A stretch of DNA of 64,000 nucleotides from positions 1-64,000 of the forward strand of contig CAMHCS010000001.1 in assembly GCA_946183785.1 (NCBI GenBank), written 5' to 3'. Source of the DNA: an uncultured Selenomonadales bacterium (GTDB lineage: Bacteria; Bacillota; Negativicutes; Selenomonadales; Selenomonadaceae). Below are positions 26,517 through 35,121 of this stretch, piece after piece (positions within the stretch are counted from its first letter, which is position 1; the number at the start of each line of letters is the position of its first letter). The translations under genes and the position numbers were made by a program. The notes below the pieces were generated by a model. The model was given only the letters and a program-made list of their open reading frames with translations, searched no databases and had not been told where the DNA came from.

Positions 26517-28015
26517 TGTATATGGAGCAGATCTATCTCAAAATGGCACGACGAGAGGTTGACAACAAATACGTTGGCTTTCAACCAAACAGCGGATCAG
26601 TTAAACCAGTACATATTGCGTCTGGCGCTCAGCGGTGTATTTATGGAGCGTACTATCGAAGCAAAAGCATAAAAGAGATAGCACTCGTTTCTGACTCAAA
26701 AGGTATGATTCCACCGGGCAACGAAGTGGAGACGATTTATGGTAAGCTTATCGAGGATAAGGTAATTGAGGATAGTATTCCCCTTAATTCAGTTGATTCA
26801 ATGAGAAATAATATGCAGCGCCTCTTGTCGGTTGATAAGGGCGTCTTTGTAGTAAGCGGACTAAAGGATAGCATGATTTCTTATTCTGCTGGATCAAAGT
26901 ATTTTTTAACGAGTGGTACAGGCGCACCTTATGAACGTGGGGGCGAGTTTATAGGCAGCCTTATAATAGGCTTTTGTCCTAAACTAGCTAAATATATTAA
27001 AGACCTTCTTGATAAAGCTAATGATCCCATAACTTTACTATTTGAACCACTTTTAGATGATGATGCAATGGAGGCATTTTCTGATCGGGAACAGTACAAG
27101 GATATTCCTGCCTTTATTGATCCAAATGATTTTACATCGTTGTTTCTCGACGGAATAAAAAATGGCGGTACCTGTTTATTGGAAAATCTACGCAATCATC
27201 CAAATCCACTAACACAGTTAAGGCTTTTTAACTTTTTCTGCATATTCAGTTTGATAAGGTATATGACGCTGCTTGAGGCCTTTTATTGTGGAGAAAATAT
27301 AAGACCTATCCTTCTTGATTTTAGCGGTGCAAGTCCAAGCAATAGTAGTGTTGCTCGTGCATCAGAAATGTCTTATACACAAATATATAAGTCAATCAAC
27401 AGATTCTATGCATGGGGTTATGCAAATTGGCTTAAAGATAAAAAATTTAGCAAAAAAGAATTACTCCAGTCAGATACTCCTGTTTATGAAAGCGGAAGAA
27501 CGGTTTCGAAGGCGAATAAAGAAGAATTAGATGTACTGTGGCAACTGGCTAAGGAACGAGCACATAATCTTAAAGGTGATAAAATATATTTGGCCTTTGG
27601 AGAAACTATGTACGATATGCTTGCCTTGGAAGCGTCGTCCCACCCTGTTACATATCTGCGTGCATTAGGGAATCTTTCAGGTATTCTATACCCGCCTGAT
27701 TCGTTCCATCCTAATAAGAGATTTGCTGTTTCACAGGATATTGTTGAAATGCTTCTTCGGTGCTGCATTAAGCCCAATGAAATGATTAGCGGGATGGATA
27801 TTAGACAGCGTCTTTGGGACAGATTTGGGATTATAATTGGGGGAAGTCAGCTTGAGATGCAAATATTACAGAGTAGCGGAATGATTCTTCAAATTGATGA
27901 GGATGCTCTGGAAAAGAATTTCTCTTCCTTTGCGGCGATTCTCGAGTCGATGGATTTTGCTGAGCAGATGGCAGATGGCATTTTACAAATTGGATTAGGA
28001 GGTGCTGGAAAATGA
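26516..28015 (+). CDS. Unknown middle protein of the cassette (about 499 aa)
   Basis: I do not recognise this protein. Its ATG at 26516 overlaps the last base of the upstream stop (TGATG), and its own stop overlaps the next ATG by 4 bases, so all three large proteins are translated together. The sequence is soluble and mixed alpha/beta, with GSAGSKYFL-like Gly/Ser stretches (SYSAGSKYFLTSGTGAPYERG), an Ile/Leu-rich centre, and a winged-helix-like C-terminus (ISGMDIRQRLWDRFGI). Its position between the ATPase and the FtsK-like protein is that of DptG/DndG, but the sequence alone does not prove that relation. Confidence 0.7.
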   Translation: MYMEQIYLKMARREVDNKYVGFQPNSGSVKPVHIASGAQRCIYGAYYRSKSIKEIALVSDSKGMIPPGNEVETIYGKLIEDKVIEDSIPLNSVDSMRNNMQRLLSVDKGVFVVSGLKDSMISYSAGSKYFLTSGTGAPYERGGEFIGSLIIGFCPKLAKYIKDLLDKANDPITLLFEPLLDDDAMEAFSDREQYKDIPAFIDPNDFTSLFLDGIKNGGTCLLENLRNHPNPLTQLRLFNFFCIFSLIRYMTLLEAFYCGENIRPILLDFSGASPSNSSVARASEMSYTQIYKSINRFYAWGYANWLKDKKFSKKELLQSDTPVYESGRTVSKANKEELDVLWQLAKERAHNLKGDKIYLAFGETMYDMLALEASSHPVTYLRALGNLSGILYPPDSFHPNKRFAVSQDIVEMLLRCCIKPNEMISGMDIRQRLWDRFGIIIGGSQLEMQILQSSGMILQIDEDALEKNFSSFAAILESMDFAEQMADGILQIGLGGAGK

Positions 28016-31000
28016 AGAATAAGCAAGAATTAGTGAGTGCTCTTCTTCACAAGCATCTTTCTGAAATTAAAGTTGGAATTATTATTAAAGGGATAGATGA
28101 CATCTCTCCTGAAGAAATCGTTAAAGCATTAGCTTCAGAGGAAATGCATTTATATGCTGCGGCAATTGGCTATAATGCCGTTCGTGAACGCTCTACAAAA
28201 TTATATGATATAACAGATTCCATCGAGAAGGCTGTCCTATGGCGTAGTATGCCCGAATGTGCTGGACGAATTGTTGTTTTCATTAGAAATGATACTGATA
28301 AACTGCATTCTCTGGCTGAGTTTGACATTGTTACGACGAGAGATGTAGCACGTTTTATGATTGAAGAACAGATTCATAGTGAAAACAATGCACCGACAAA
28401 TGATTTCTGGTCTGCTTTACGGACTACTTCAGATTATTATACTTTTGATGTATTGCATGAGTTTGTTTCTGCTGTTGTGGCAAGCGATAATCTTACGGAG
28501 GCAATTCCGTCAAATATGTGGAGGCTTAATTTACTACAGGACAGTGATATTCTTAGTACAAAAAGCAACCCTGAAGAACGTCTTGTAAAGAATCGTGATT
28601 TGATTTTTGCTATCGGCCAGTTGAGCGAGGACTCAAGAAAAAAATTAAGTCGTTCTCTTGTCAGGGCAAATGAAAAAGATAGAGAGCACCTTCAGAAGAT
28701 ATACTACAGTCTTCAGACATTTTACAAATATGGAACTCGTGACATATTAAAGGAACTTGATCTTAAAACTGTTCAGAAGCTGTTCTCCGCAACCCAAAAG
28801 GTGGAAAAGAAGAAAGAAAGACCAATAATTGATAATCCGGATGATTCTGAAGGGATTGACACTACTCCTATAAAGCCCAAAGAATTGGCTCATATCATTT
28901 CTAATGCTGTCGTATTTGGTGATGAGGAGTCGCAGGAAAACATTCAAGAACTTCTTAGAGAATTGATTAAGCATTATGATACGGAAACAGAAGAAAATAA
29001 TGACTCCATTGCGACGATTGGAGGTGTTTTTGAAGATCGTAACATTGTATTAGAACAACATCAAACCGACCTGCGTAAGCTGGTTGGTATGTTTTGTAGT
29101 TCGTCTGTATGGGGCGGCATAATGGAGACCGAAGAGACAGTTCTCAAGGATGCCATTTCAGCAGATATTAATTCGATTCAAGCTTTCGCACCCGAGAAGA
29201 AAGAGTCGGTTGTTTCTTTTGTCGGAGGTGTTGATGGAAATCAACCGTTGTTCGATTTTATTGTCCAATTTGATTCTTTATTCGATAACAAGGGCTTGGA
29301 GACGGCAGAGAGGTTCTCGCCAATTATCAGAAACTTAAAAGATAAACGGGAAAAGCTATTATTAAGCCTTGATATGATATTGTATTATCCAGTGCTTTTG
29401 TTTGGTGCATCAGAGGAGAATAGGAAACATCTTATTGAATATATCGAAGCATGGGAACAACTATATCATGCTCTTTGCATAAATGAGCCTGCTATGCGAC
29501 AGATTAGTGCGGCGGGTACTAGCTTTATTGCCAGAGCAATTTTACTGTTAGATGTTTTGTACATAAAAACCCCAAAGGAATGGAAAGCAATAATGTTACC
29601 TCTTCATCCTATTTACCTTTGGCGATACTATGAGGTGTTTCGGACCTTGCCAAAGAAGAAGGCTACATTTAGCGATGAAGACAAGGAAGCCTTGTCAAAG
29701 GTTCTCTCGCAACTACCACAAGTGTTAAGTTTTGTGGTGGCAAACACAATAGTTACCGCTTCCACGGAGGATAGGGTATTACCTTGCTCCGGTAGCATCG
29801 AAATGCTGCCAACCTTTGAAAATAAGACTAACCGTTATCTTGGTAATGATGGAACGGAATCAATAGCAGAAATATTGACTCGTTGGATTGGATTTGCTCC
29901 TTACACAAGAAATGAGATTAGAGTATGTTCAATTGATGCACCAGATTTAATAGGGAATATACGTCAGATAAAAAGCTTCATGGATGTTAATTCGGTTAAG
30001 CGAGTGGTCTATGATGTTTATTTGACGCATAATCAAAATGGCAATACCGAACTGTCGAAACTGGATTATTCTGGAAAGGATTATGAGATCGGTGAGTGCA
30101 TTCGTAATGACCGTATTTCCATTAGTATTCGTAATGCAAAATCCTCATCAGAGGTTAAAGAGGCACTTGAAAATCGACCAGTGCATGTTGCTTTTTATTT
30201 CGATCAGTCCTCGTATTCCATTGAGTTTGGTCCCAATAGTCGCAATTTGTACATTAATCCGCTAGTTATAACATATGATTACGAATTTGATGAGGCTACC
30301 CACAAAGGGAGTATTTTCCCTTCCTCTGAAATGGATTCTGGCCTTATTGGGGACTATCATAAGATTATGAGATCTGCGGATATCATAAGTAATAATATGA
30401 ATCCACGAACGACATATAATGGGAATGCAGATATGACTGCCGTTGTTTCAACGATTAGTGATAAGCAGGTGCAATGGCTCGTTGTTGCCGATAGAGATAC
30501 TAATAATTATCAGCCAGAAGAATCTATTCCTATTGGCGAGATGCAGTACGATAAACGAATGGTTAATGTTTGGGCGGCGTCTGATTCACGAATCATAACG
30601 CAATATTTAACATTGTTGCGGGCGTATAATTTATATCCAAAGCAAGAGACGCTTATCAAAATACTACGTCAATTTGGTCATATTGCATCAAATGGTTTAA
30701 TTAGTATTCCAAAATTTGGGGCTGATGCGCAGGCAGTGGATAACAAGAGAAAGGGATTGATTGGAACTTTATTGGTTGCCTCATGGTATATAAAGAAGCA
30801 CGAAGATGCACTTGTAGCATCACTTGACGATGATAAGGCGCGGTTATGGCTTCAGAATAGTAAATATGGGAATGAGCGTGCTGATCTCGTTGGGCTTTAC
30901 TATGATGAGGAATTTAACACATTACATATTGAGCCTATTGAAGTAAAAACGAGAGATGAGTCACCGGATGCAATAATAACAAAGGATGATGATAGTTCAA

Positions 31001-32751
31001 AATCGTATAGCATTACAGGGCATGCAGCTGACCAGATTGCATCGATGATTGATATTCTACGTGAAATCTTTACTGTCGGTGACAATCAGATAGATATGTT
31101 CACATCAGCTCGAAGAGAAGTCCTGAAATATCAGATAGTAACTGAATGCTTCCGAAATGTTCATGATCCTAATTGGCAGAAGAAATGGTGTCTGCTATTG
31201 AAAAAGGCCTTCAATAACGAGGGCGAGCGTAGTTTAAATATCGTTGTTTCTGGTATGCTTATGCATATCAAACTTAATGAGACTACTGGTGGTGAGAATA
31301 AATCGTGTAAAAATCCTAATTTTGACGATTGCCAAATTGATTATTGGAAGTTAACTTCCAAAGAAATACAACGTGATATTCTTGGTGAAGGAACTCTTAA
31401 AAGCAATGCATTTGCACCTGATTTTGATAATTCAGATGTGGAAGCCTCAAGAGGTGTCGAATCGGAAGAGGCAATAATTGATACTGATGTAGATTCTTCT
31501 GTACAAACTGAAATGAAGGATCAGGAGAAAACGTCAGTCAATATAAAATCCACGGCAACCCCTGTTGCTTCATCAATGGTTTCCACGGATAAAGAATCAT
31601 ATAAGGAGAAGGAAGAACTCGTTGATATCTCTCTAAAAGAAAACTGTAATGGTGTAAGTCATAAGGAAATTGTTCAGTTAGTTAAGGATTTCAAACTTGC
31701 TTGTGAAGATTATCATGTTGCTTTAAAGGATTGTAATTCAGAGGATACTGTTGTTGGACCAAGCGTAATCCGGCTTAAATTCAGACTGGGGAGAGGCCAA
31801 GCACTTCAGGGACTATCAAGTCATCTTGAGGATATTGGAAGAGAAATGAAACGTACTGGAGTAATTATTCAGCATGTCCCAAACTCGGATGAATTACTCT
31901 TGGATGTTCCTCGCTTAAAAAGAGAAAAAGTCCTTTTTAAGGATGTTATTGCGTCCTTACCAAAAGTGACCTCGCCAGAACAACTTTATTTTCCACTTGG
32001 AAGAACTCCGAATGGAAAGGATTTGATTAAAGACCTTGGACAGATGCCGCATATGCTTGTTGGTGGGAGTACGGGATCTGGAAAGTCTGTATTTCTTTTT
32101 ACAATGCTTGCGGCTATGTTGATGACTCATCCCAGCCCGGATAATCTTCAATTAATTCTCTCCTCTTCCAAAATGGAGGATTTTAGCCATTTTGAGAGAT
32201 TACCACATCTCTATTCCGGGAATGTTATTTTTGATGCCATTGAAGCTACCCGTGTGATTAAAGATGTAATTTTTGAGGAGTCTGAGCGTAGAGGAAGACT
32301 ACTGGCTGAAGCAAGAGTTGCAAATATCATTGAATACAATAAAGTGACTTCAAAAAAAATGGCTCCTATCGTTGTGGTAATCGATGAATTTGCTGATCTC
32401 GCGGATCAACTTGAAACCAAGAGAGAGCAGAATGCATTCTATAATCCGGTTCAGCGCATTGCTCAACATGGTAGAAGCAGAGGGATTCATTTGGTCATCT
32501 GTACACAAAGACCTGAAGCAAAACTCGTACCTTCAACAACAAAGGCCCAATTAAATGGGCGTGTTGCCCTTCGTGTCAACGATGGAATCTCGTCTAGGAT
32601 GGTTATTGAAGCACCCGACGCACAATACCTCCAAAAGCATGGAGATATGATCTATAAGAATGGTGACGAAATTGAAAGGGCACAGGGCTATCTAATAGAA
32701 CTTTCGGAGTTAGATTCCATTGTAAGTGATGTGATTAACGGAAAATACTAA
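28012..32751 (+). CDS. FtsK/SpoIIIE-type translocase with PD-(D/E)XK nuclease motif
   Basis: This 1579-residue protein has an unrecognised N-terminal 900 residues. A nuclease-like motif follows at about 915-980 (KGLIGTLLVASW, ERADLVGLYY with D958, PIEVKT with E977 and K979), the D...E-x-K pattern of PD-(D/E)XK enzymes. After an acidic, Ser/Thr-rich linker (about 1130-1210) come an FtsK alpha/beta-like domain (VGPSVIRLKFRLGRGQALQG, about 1247-1310) and the motor: Walker A GGSTGSGKS (1351-1359), Walker B IVVVIDEFAD (1453-1462) and HGRSRGIHLVICTQRPE. It has no membrane segments, unlike cell-division FtsK. DptH (DndH) of Dnd restriction systems is also a very large protein with such a motor. The likely role is DNA translocation coupled to cleavage. 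Confidence 0.82.
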   Translation: MKNKQELVSALLHKHLSEIKVGIIIKGIDDISPEEIVKALASEEMHLYAAAIGYNAVRERSTKLYDITDSIEKAVLWRSMPECAGRIVVFIRNDTDKLHSLAEFDIVTTRDVARFMIEEQIHSENNAPTNDFWSALRTTSDYYTFDVLHEFVSAVVASDNLTEAIPSNMWRLNLLQDSDILSTKSNPEERLVKNRDLIFAIGQLSEDSRKKLSRSLVRANEKDREHLQKIYYSLQTFYKYGTRDILKELDLKTVQKLFSATQKVEKKKERPIIDNPDDSEGIDTTPIKPKELAHIISNAVVFGDEESQENIQELLRELIKHYDTETEENNDSIATIGGVFEDRNIVLEQHQTDLRKLVGMFCSSSVWGGIMETEETVLKDAISADINSIQAFAPEKKESVVSFVGGVDGNQPLFDFIVQFDSLFDNKGLETAERFSPIIRNLKDKREKLLLSLDMILYYPVLLFGASEENRKHLIEYIEAWEQLYHALCINEPAMRQISAAGTSFIARAILLLDVLYIKTPKEWKAIMLPLHPIYLWRYYEVFRTLPKKKATFSDEDKEALSKVLSQLPQVLSFVVANTIVTASTEDRVLPCSGSIEMLPTFENKTNRYLGNDGTESIAEILTRWIGFAPYTRNEIRVCSIDAPDLIGNIRQIKSFMDVNSVKRVVYDVYLTHNQNGNTELSKLDYSGKDYEIGECIRNDRISISIRNAKSSSEVKEALENRPVHVAFYFDQSSYSIEFGPNSRNLYINPLVITYDYEFDEATHKGSIFPSSEMDSGLIGDYHKIMRSADIISNNMNPRTTYNGNADMTAVVSTISDKQVQWLVVADRDTNNYQPEESIPIGEMQYDKRMVNVWAASDSRIITQYLTLLRAYNLYPKQETLIKILRQFGHIASNGLISIPKFGADAQAVDNKRKGLIGTLLVASWYIKKHEDALVASLDDDKARLWLQNSKYGNERADLVGLYYDEEFNTLHIEPIEVKTRDESPDAIITKDDDSSKSYSITGHAADQIASMIDILREIFTVGDNQIDMFTSARREVLKYQIVTECFRNVHDPNWQKKWCLLLKKAFNNEGERSLNIVVSGMLMHIKLNETTGGENKSCKNPNFDDCQIDYWKLTSKEIQRDILGEGTLKSNAFAPDFDNSDVEASRGVESEEAIIDTDVDSSVQTEMKDQEKTSVNIKSTATPVASSMVSTDKESYKEKEELVDISLKENCNGVSHKEIVQLVKDFKLACEDYHVALKDCNSEDTVVGPSVIRLKFRLGRGQALQGLSSHLEDIGREMKRTGVIIQHVPNSDELLLDVPRLKREKVLFKDVIASLPKVTSPEQLYFPLGRTPNGKDLIKDLGQMPHMLVGGSTGSGKSVFLFTMLAAMLMTHPSPDNLQLILSSSKMEDFSHFERLPHLYSGNVIFDAIEATRVIKDVIFEESERRGRLLAEARVANIIEYNKVTSKKMAPIVVVIDEFADLADQLETKREQNAFYNPVQRIAQHGRSRGIHLVICTQRPEAKLVPSTTKAQLNGRVALRVNDGISSRMVIEAPDAQYLQKHGDMIYKNGDEIERAQGYLIELSELDSIVSDVINGKY

Positions 32752-32779
32752 CGTTATTAGCACGAAGGAGCAGAGAGGA

Positions 32780-33463
32780 TTGAAGCAGACTTTCAGGCGA
32801 GGCATATTCAAAGAAGAACTCAAGAATAGGTTTTTAAGTCTTGTTGAAGTTGATGGAAAAGATGCTCTCTGCTATATTCCTGCTTCATGTAGACTCAGTA
32901 ATTTTATCGATTTGACTGGGAGGGAGGTTTTTCTTTTACCGGTTGTCTCTCCCAATAGTAGGACAAAATATTCCATATACGCTTTATATGAAAGTAATAA
33001 TTATATTCTCCTAAATTTGTCCAAGGTTAATGAAACGATAGAAAAAAATATCCGAAGTAGGCGATTTTCTTTTTTGGGAAAAAGAATTCATATAAGAAAA
33101 GAGCATACGGTCAATGGGTATAAGAGTGATCTGTTTATTGATGATACGAAAACAGTGGTCGAGATAAAGAGTATATTGTCTTTCACTAAGGACAAAGAGG
33201 CACAGTTTCCATCGGTGTATTCACAACGAGCGATTGAGCAAATGAGAAAACTCAGTGTTTTATTAGATAAAGGTTTCAACGTTTGCTATATTTTTGTTGC
33301 GCTAAATCCTAAAAGCAAACGATTGTCAATAAATGAGGACATCAAAGAATACAAAGATTTGTTTAATGTTTGTGTGAAAAAAGGAATGAAAGTAAAAGGC
33401 GTGTCGCTTAAACTGATCGATGGAGAACCGGTTATCATTTCTAGTCTGCCCATTATATTGTAA
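32780..33463 (+). CDS. SfsA-like protein (PD-(D/E)XK fold)
   Basis: This 227-residue protein reads as an SfsA family member: FLSLVEVDGKDALCYIPASC with RLSNFIDLTGREVFLLP (OB-like N-terminus), then YKSDLFIDDTKTVVEIKSI holding D...E-x-K (about residues 119-130), SVYSQRAIEQMRKL, and VCYIFVALN. SfsA proteins bind DNA and have a restriction-endonuclease-like fold; their cellular role is poorly known. Here it is 28 bases after the FtsK-like gene, with a TTG start at 32780 behind GAAGGAG, so it is probably the fourth cassette gene. The family's usual P-N-T-G-R motif near residue 37 is changed to ASCRLS, suggesting divergence. Confidence 0.75.
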   Translation: MKQTFRRGIFKEELKNRFLSLVEVDGKDALCYIPASCRLSNFIDLTGREVFLLPVVSPNSRTKYSIYALYESNNYILLNLSKVNETIEKNIRSRRFSFLGKRIHIRKEHTVNGYKSDLFIDDTKTVVEIKSILSFTKDKEAQFPSVYSQRAIEQMRKLSVLLDKGFNVCYIFVALNPKSKRLSINEDIKEYKDLFNVCVKKGMKVKGVSLKLIDGEPVIISSLPIIL

Positions 33464-33536
33464 TATTGTTTCCTACTGTACTATATTAATCATTAACAGT
33501 GAGAAGGGAAAGGAACAATCATATATCAATCCCTAA

Positions 33537-33643
33537 AAGTGTACTTTTTTGAGACACTTGGAGGATATCTTAGAAAAGCTGTTTTACGGCTCGTTTTTCA
33601 TTCAAAATCGTCCCTAAATTAAATTTGACTTTTTTAAGACACT
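33537..33643. repeat. res-like direct repeats ahead of the serine recombinase
   Basis: ACTTTTTTGAGACACT (33543-33558) recurs as ACTTTTTTAAGACACT (33628-33643), 15 of 16 bases alike and 85 bases apart. The first copy is also part of an inverted repeat AAGTGT (33537-33542) / ACACTT (33554-33559). This layout suits resolvase/invertase subsites upstream of the recombinase gene. No gene is seen in 33464-33672. Confidence 0.5.
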
Positions 33644-33672
33644 CCTATATTATCGAATTGGGAGGTGTCATT

Positions 33673-34305
33673 ATGGCGAAGGAGATTTGGGGCTATGCTC
33701 GTGTTTCGACAAAGGAACAGAACCTAGAACGACAACTAGTAGAACTGCGTCAATACGTCCCCAAGGAAGATAATATTTTATCGGATAAGCAATCGGGGAA
33801 AGATTTCAACCGAACTGCATATCAGAAATTAAAGTCTATGGCACGTAGCGGTGATGAAATCTACGTCAAGAATATATATCGGCTGGGCCGTAACAAGCAG
33901 ATGATCAAGGACGAGCTTCAGTATTTCAAGGACCACGGTATCCACGTCCATATCCTTAGCTTTCCTCAGACAATGGTCAACGTCGAGGATGAGCGTCAAA
34001 AGGGTGTCATGGAGCTTGTAACTAATCTTTTGATTGAAGTCTTCAGCTTCATTGCCGAGGAAGAACGTAATAATATTCGTACTCGACAGGCCGAAGGCAT
34101 AGCTGTATGGCGTAATACTGGCAAAACAAAAACTGGACGACCATATGGCCGTCCTCGTACCCAGCTTCCCAGTAACTGGAATCATATATATAACATCTGG
34201 AAGGAGAAGCATATAAAATCAAAAGAAGCATGGCGGCTGCTGAATATATCTAAGAATACGTTTTATCGGCTTGTCCGTGAACATGAAGAGGGGAGAGGGG
34301 CTTGA
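33673..34305 (+). CDS. Small serine recombinase (resolvase/invertase type)
   Basis: This 210-residue protein starts at ATG 33673, behind GGGAGG. The resolvase domain has IWGYARVSTKEQNLERQL with the catalytic Ser12, then YRLGRNKQMIKDEL (Arg residues of the active site) and EEERNNIRTRQAEGI, the E-helix region. The C-terminus (KSKEAWRLLNISKNTFYRLV) is a helix-turn-helix. Its length fits Tn3-type resolvases, Hin-type invertases or plasmid resolvases rather than large serine integrases. The repeat pair just upstream is a good candidate for its binding site. No matching transposase lies nearby, so it is probably a remnant of, or dedicated to, a local inversion or resolution site. Confidence 0.9.
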   Translation: MAKEIWGYARVSTKEQNLERQLVELRQYVPKEDNILSDKQSGKDFNRTAYQKLKSMARSGDEIYVKNIYRLGRNKQMIKDELQYFKDHGIHVHILSFPQTMVNVEDERQKGVMELVTNLLIEVFSFIAEEERNNIRTRQAEGIAVWRNTGKTKTGRPYGRPRTQLPSNWNHIYNIWKEKHIKSKEAWRLLNISKNTFYRLVREHEEGRGA

Positions 34306-34341
34306 AGTTCTTTACCTGCCTCTGATAAATCTAACCATTAT

Positions 34342-34413
34342 AAAAAACTGCTCGATTGGTTGTCTCTGTCAGGGAGTCCCCCTTTTCCGAGTGTAGCCAT
34401 TGGGCGGTTTTTC
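34342..34413 (+). terminator. Structured terminator element, copy 1
   Basis: An A-tract followed by ACTGCTCGATTGG pairs, with G-U pairs, with CCATTGGGCGG before a T-run. The inside holds a second small hairpin (GTCAGGGAGTCCCCC). It can end the serine-recombinase transcript and is related in sequence and structure to the element at 35022-35092. Confidence 0.65.
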
Positions 34414-34448
34414 TTATGAGCCCCCTTTTTTTATGGTATAATAATAAT

Positions 34449-34560
34449 GTAAGTCAGCTCCCAGATCGAGACGACAAAACGTAGGCTCGGTTTGCGTAGC
34501 GCCGGATTGAGTACAAACCTCGCCGGTTGCACCTGGCTTATTCTTTTGCGAATTTGATGC
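34449..34560 (+). ncRNA. Possible structured RNA, unit 1
   Basis: Downstream of TATAAT (34437-34442), GGCTCGGTTTG (34484-34494) can pair with CAAACCTCGCC (34514-34524), with two mismatches. No strong terminator follows before the next unit. Support is weak and no known RNA family is recognised. Confidence 0.3.
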
Positions 34561-34595
34561 TTCTTTTTATTTGGAATATATGATATAGTACTAGC

Positions 34596-34738
34596 AGAAG
34601 ACGATTTGATTTATCGGATGCAGGGATACCCACTCTTACGGCTCCAACATCATTGTCGTAGAGGCCAGAGACCGCGTCATCGTTGGAAATGACGGCAGCA
34701 TCTAAGCCCGGGCTGCTGTAAATCAAATGGTCTTTTTT
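34596..34738 (+). ncRNA. Putative structured RNA, unit 2
   Basis: After a TATAGT box (34584-34589), GACGATTTGATTTA (34600-34613) pairs with TAAATCAAATGGTC (34719-34732) at 13 of 14 positions, closing a segment of about 130 bases that is followed by a T-run (34732-34738). Inside are GGGATACCC, TCCAAC/GTTGGA and GGCAGC/GGCTGC helices. A closing stem joined to a terminator T-run is the usual look of a small structured RNA. I do not recognise the family, and no reverse transcriptase or Cas gene is near. Confidence 0.5.
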
Positions 34739-34774
34739 ATTGTCTTATAGCCGTAGCTTTGATATAATCACAGT

Positions 34775-35092
34775 ACCGGACGGATGGAGGGGGTATTACC
34801 TGCGAAGTCTGATGCCGCATGTGGGACGCGAATACCCGGGCTGCCCCATCTGAAAAAAGAATCCTGCTCTGATGGAGAAATCGTACCATCAGCAGTAGAT
34901 GCAGAACGTACGAAAGCATCTGCATCGTCAGGAGTCTTTATAAGGATCGCTCCATGCTTTGGCTTGATCCCAACAGCGCGCTTGTTGGACAGTTGGGCTG
35001 ACGCAATGGAGAACCTTATAGAAAACCGTTCAATAGGTTGCCTCCGTCAGGGGAATCGCCCCTTTCCGACTGCAATCATTGAACGGTTTTTG
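34775..35092 (+). ncRNA. Putative structured RNA, unit 3
   Basis: TTGTCT (34740-34745) and TATAAT (34763-34768), spaced by 17, form a good promoter. The transcript would be about 320 bases, with helices such as GATGG/CCATC around 34785-34850, GATGCAGA/TCTGCATC near 34897-34926 and CCAAC/GTTGG near 34970-34988, ending at the structured terminator 35022-35092. An 80-105-codon frame overlaps it (34784-35101) but lacks a ribosome site. I do not recognise the family. Confidence 0.5.
35022..35092 (+). terminator. Structured terminator element, copy 2
   Basis: CCGTTCAAT pairs perfectly with ATTGAACGG, followed by TTTTT. An inner AGGGG/CCCCT hairpin lies in the loop. Aligned with 34342-34413, the loop sequence is largely shared while at least one stem pair differs on both sides (U-A against C-G), so the structure rather than only the sequence is kept. 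Confidence 0.7.
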
Positions 35093-35121
35093 TTATATTG
35101 ATTCAGTATTGAAAAAGGATT

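Larger units (their letters stand above)
34306..35121. other. Gene-free region with tandem structured-RNA units
   Basis: No convincing protein gene is found in these 816 bases. Three TATAAT-like promoter boxes on the plus strand (34437-34442, 34584-34589, 34763-34768) each precede a segment with strong inverted repeats, and two related terminator-like elements flank the region (34342-34413 and 35022-35092). Each is listed separately. Confidence 0.6.

Noticed and set aside
22926-33463. Complete Dnd phosphorothioation or complete Druantia system
   Set aside because: No dndABCDE-like genes and no DruE-type helicase are present; only partial resemblance of domains and order.
34784-35101. 105-codon plus-strand frame in the RNA zone
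   Set aside because: No ribosome site, no recognisable protein, and it covers helices of the putative RNA and its terminator.
34306-35121. Retron or CRISPR array
   Set aside because: No reverse transcriptase or Cas gene nearby, and no regularly spaced direct repeats of 20-40 bases.
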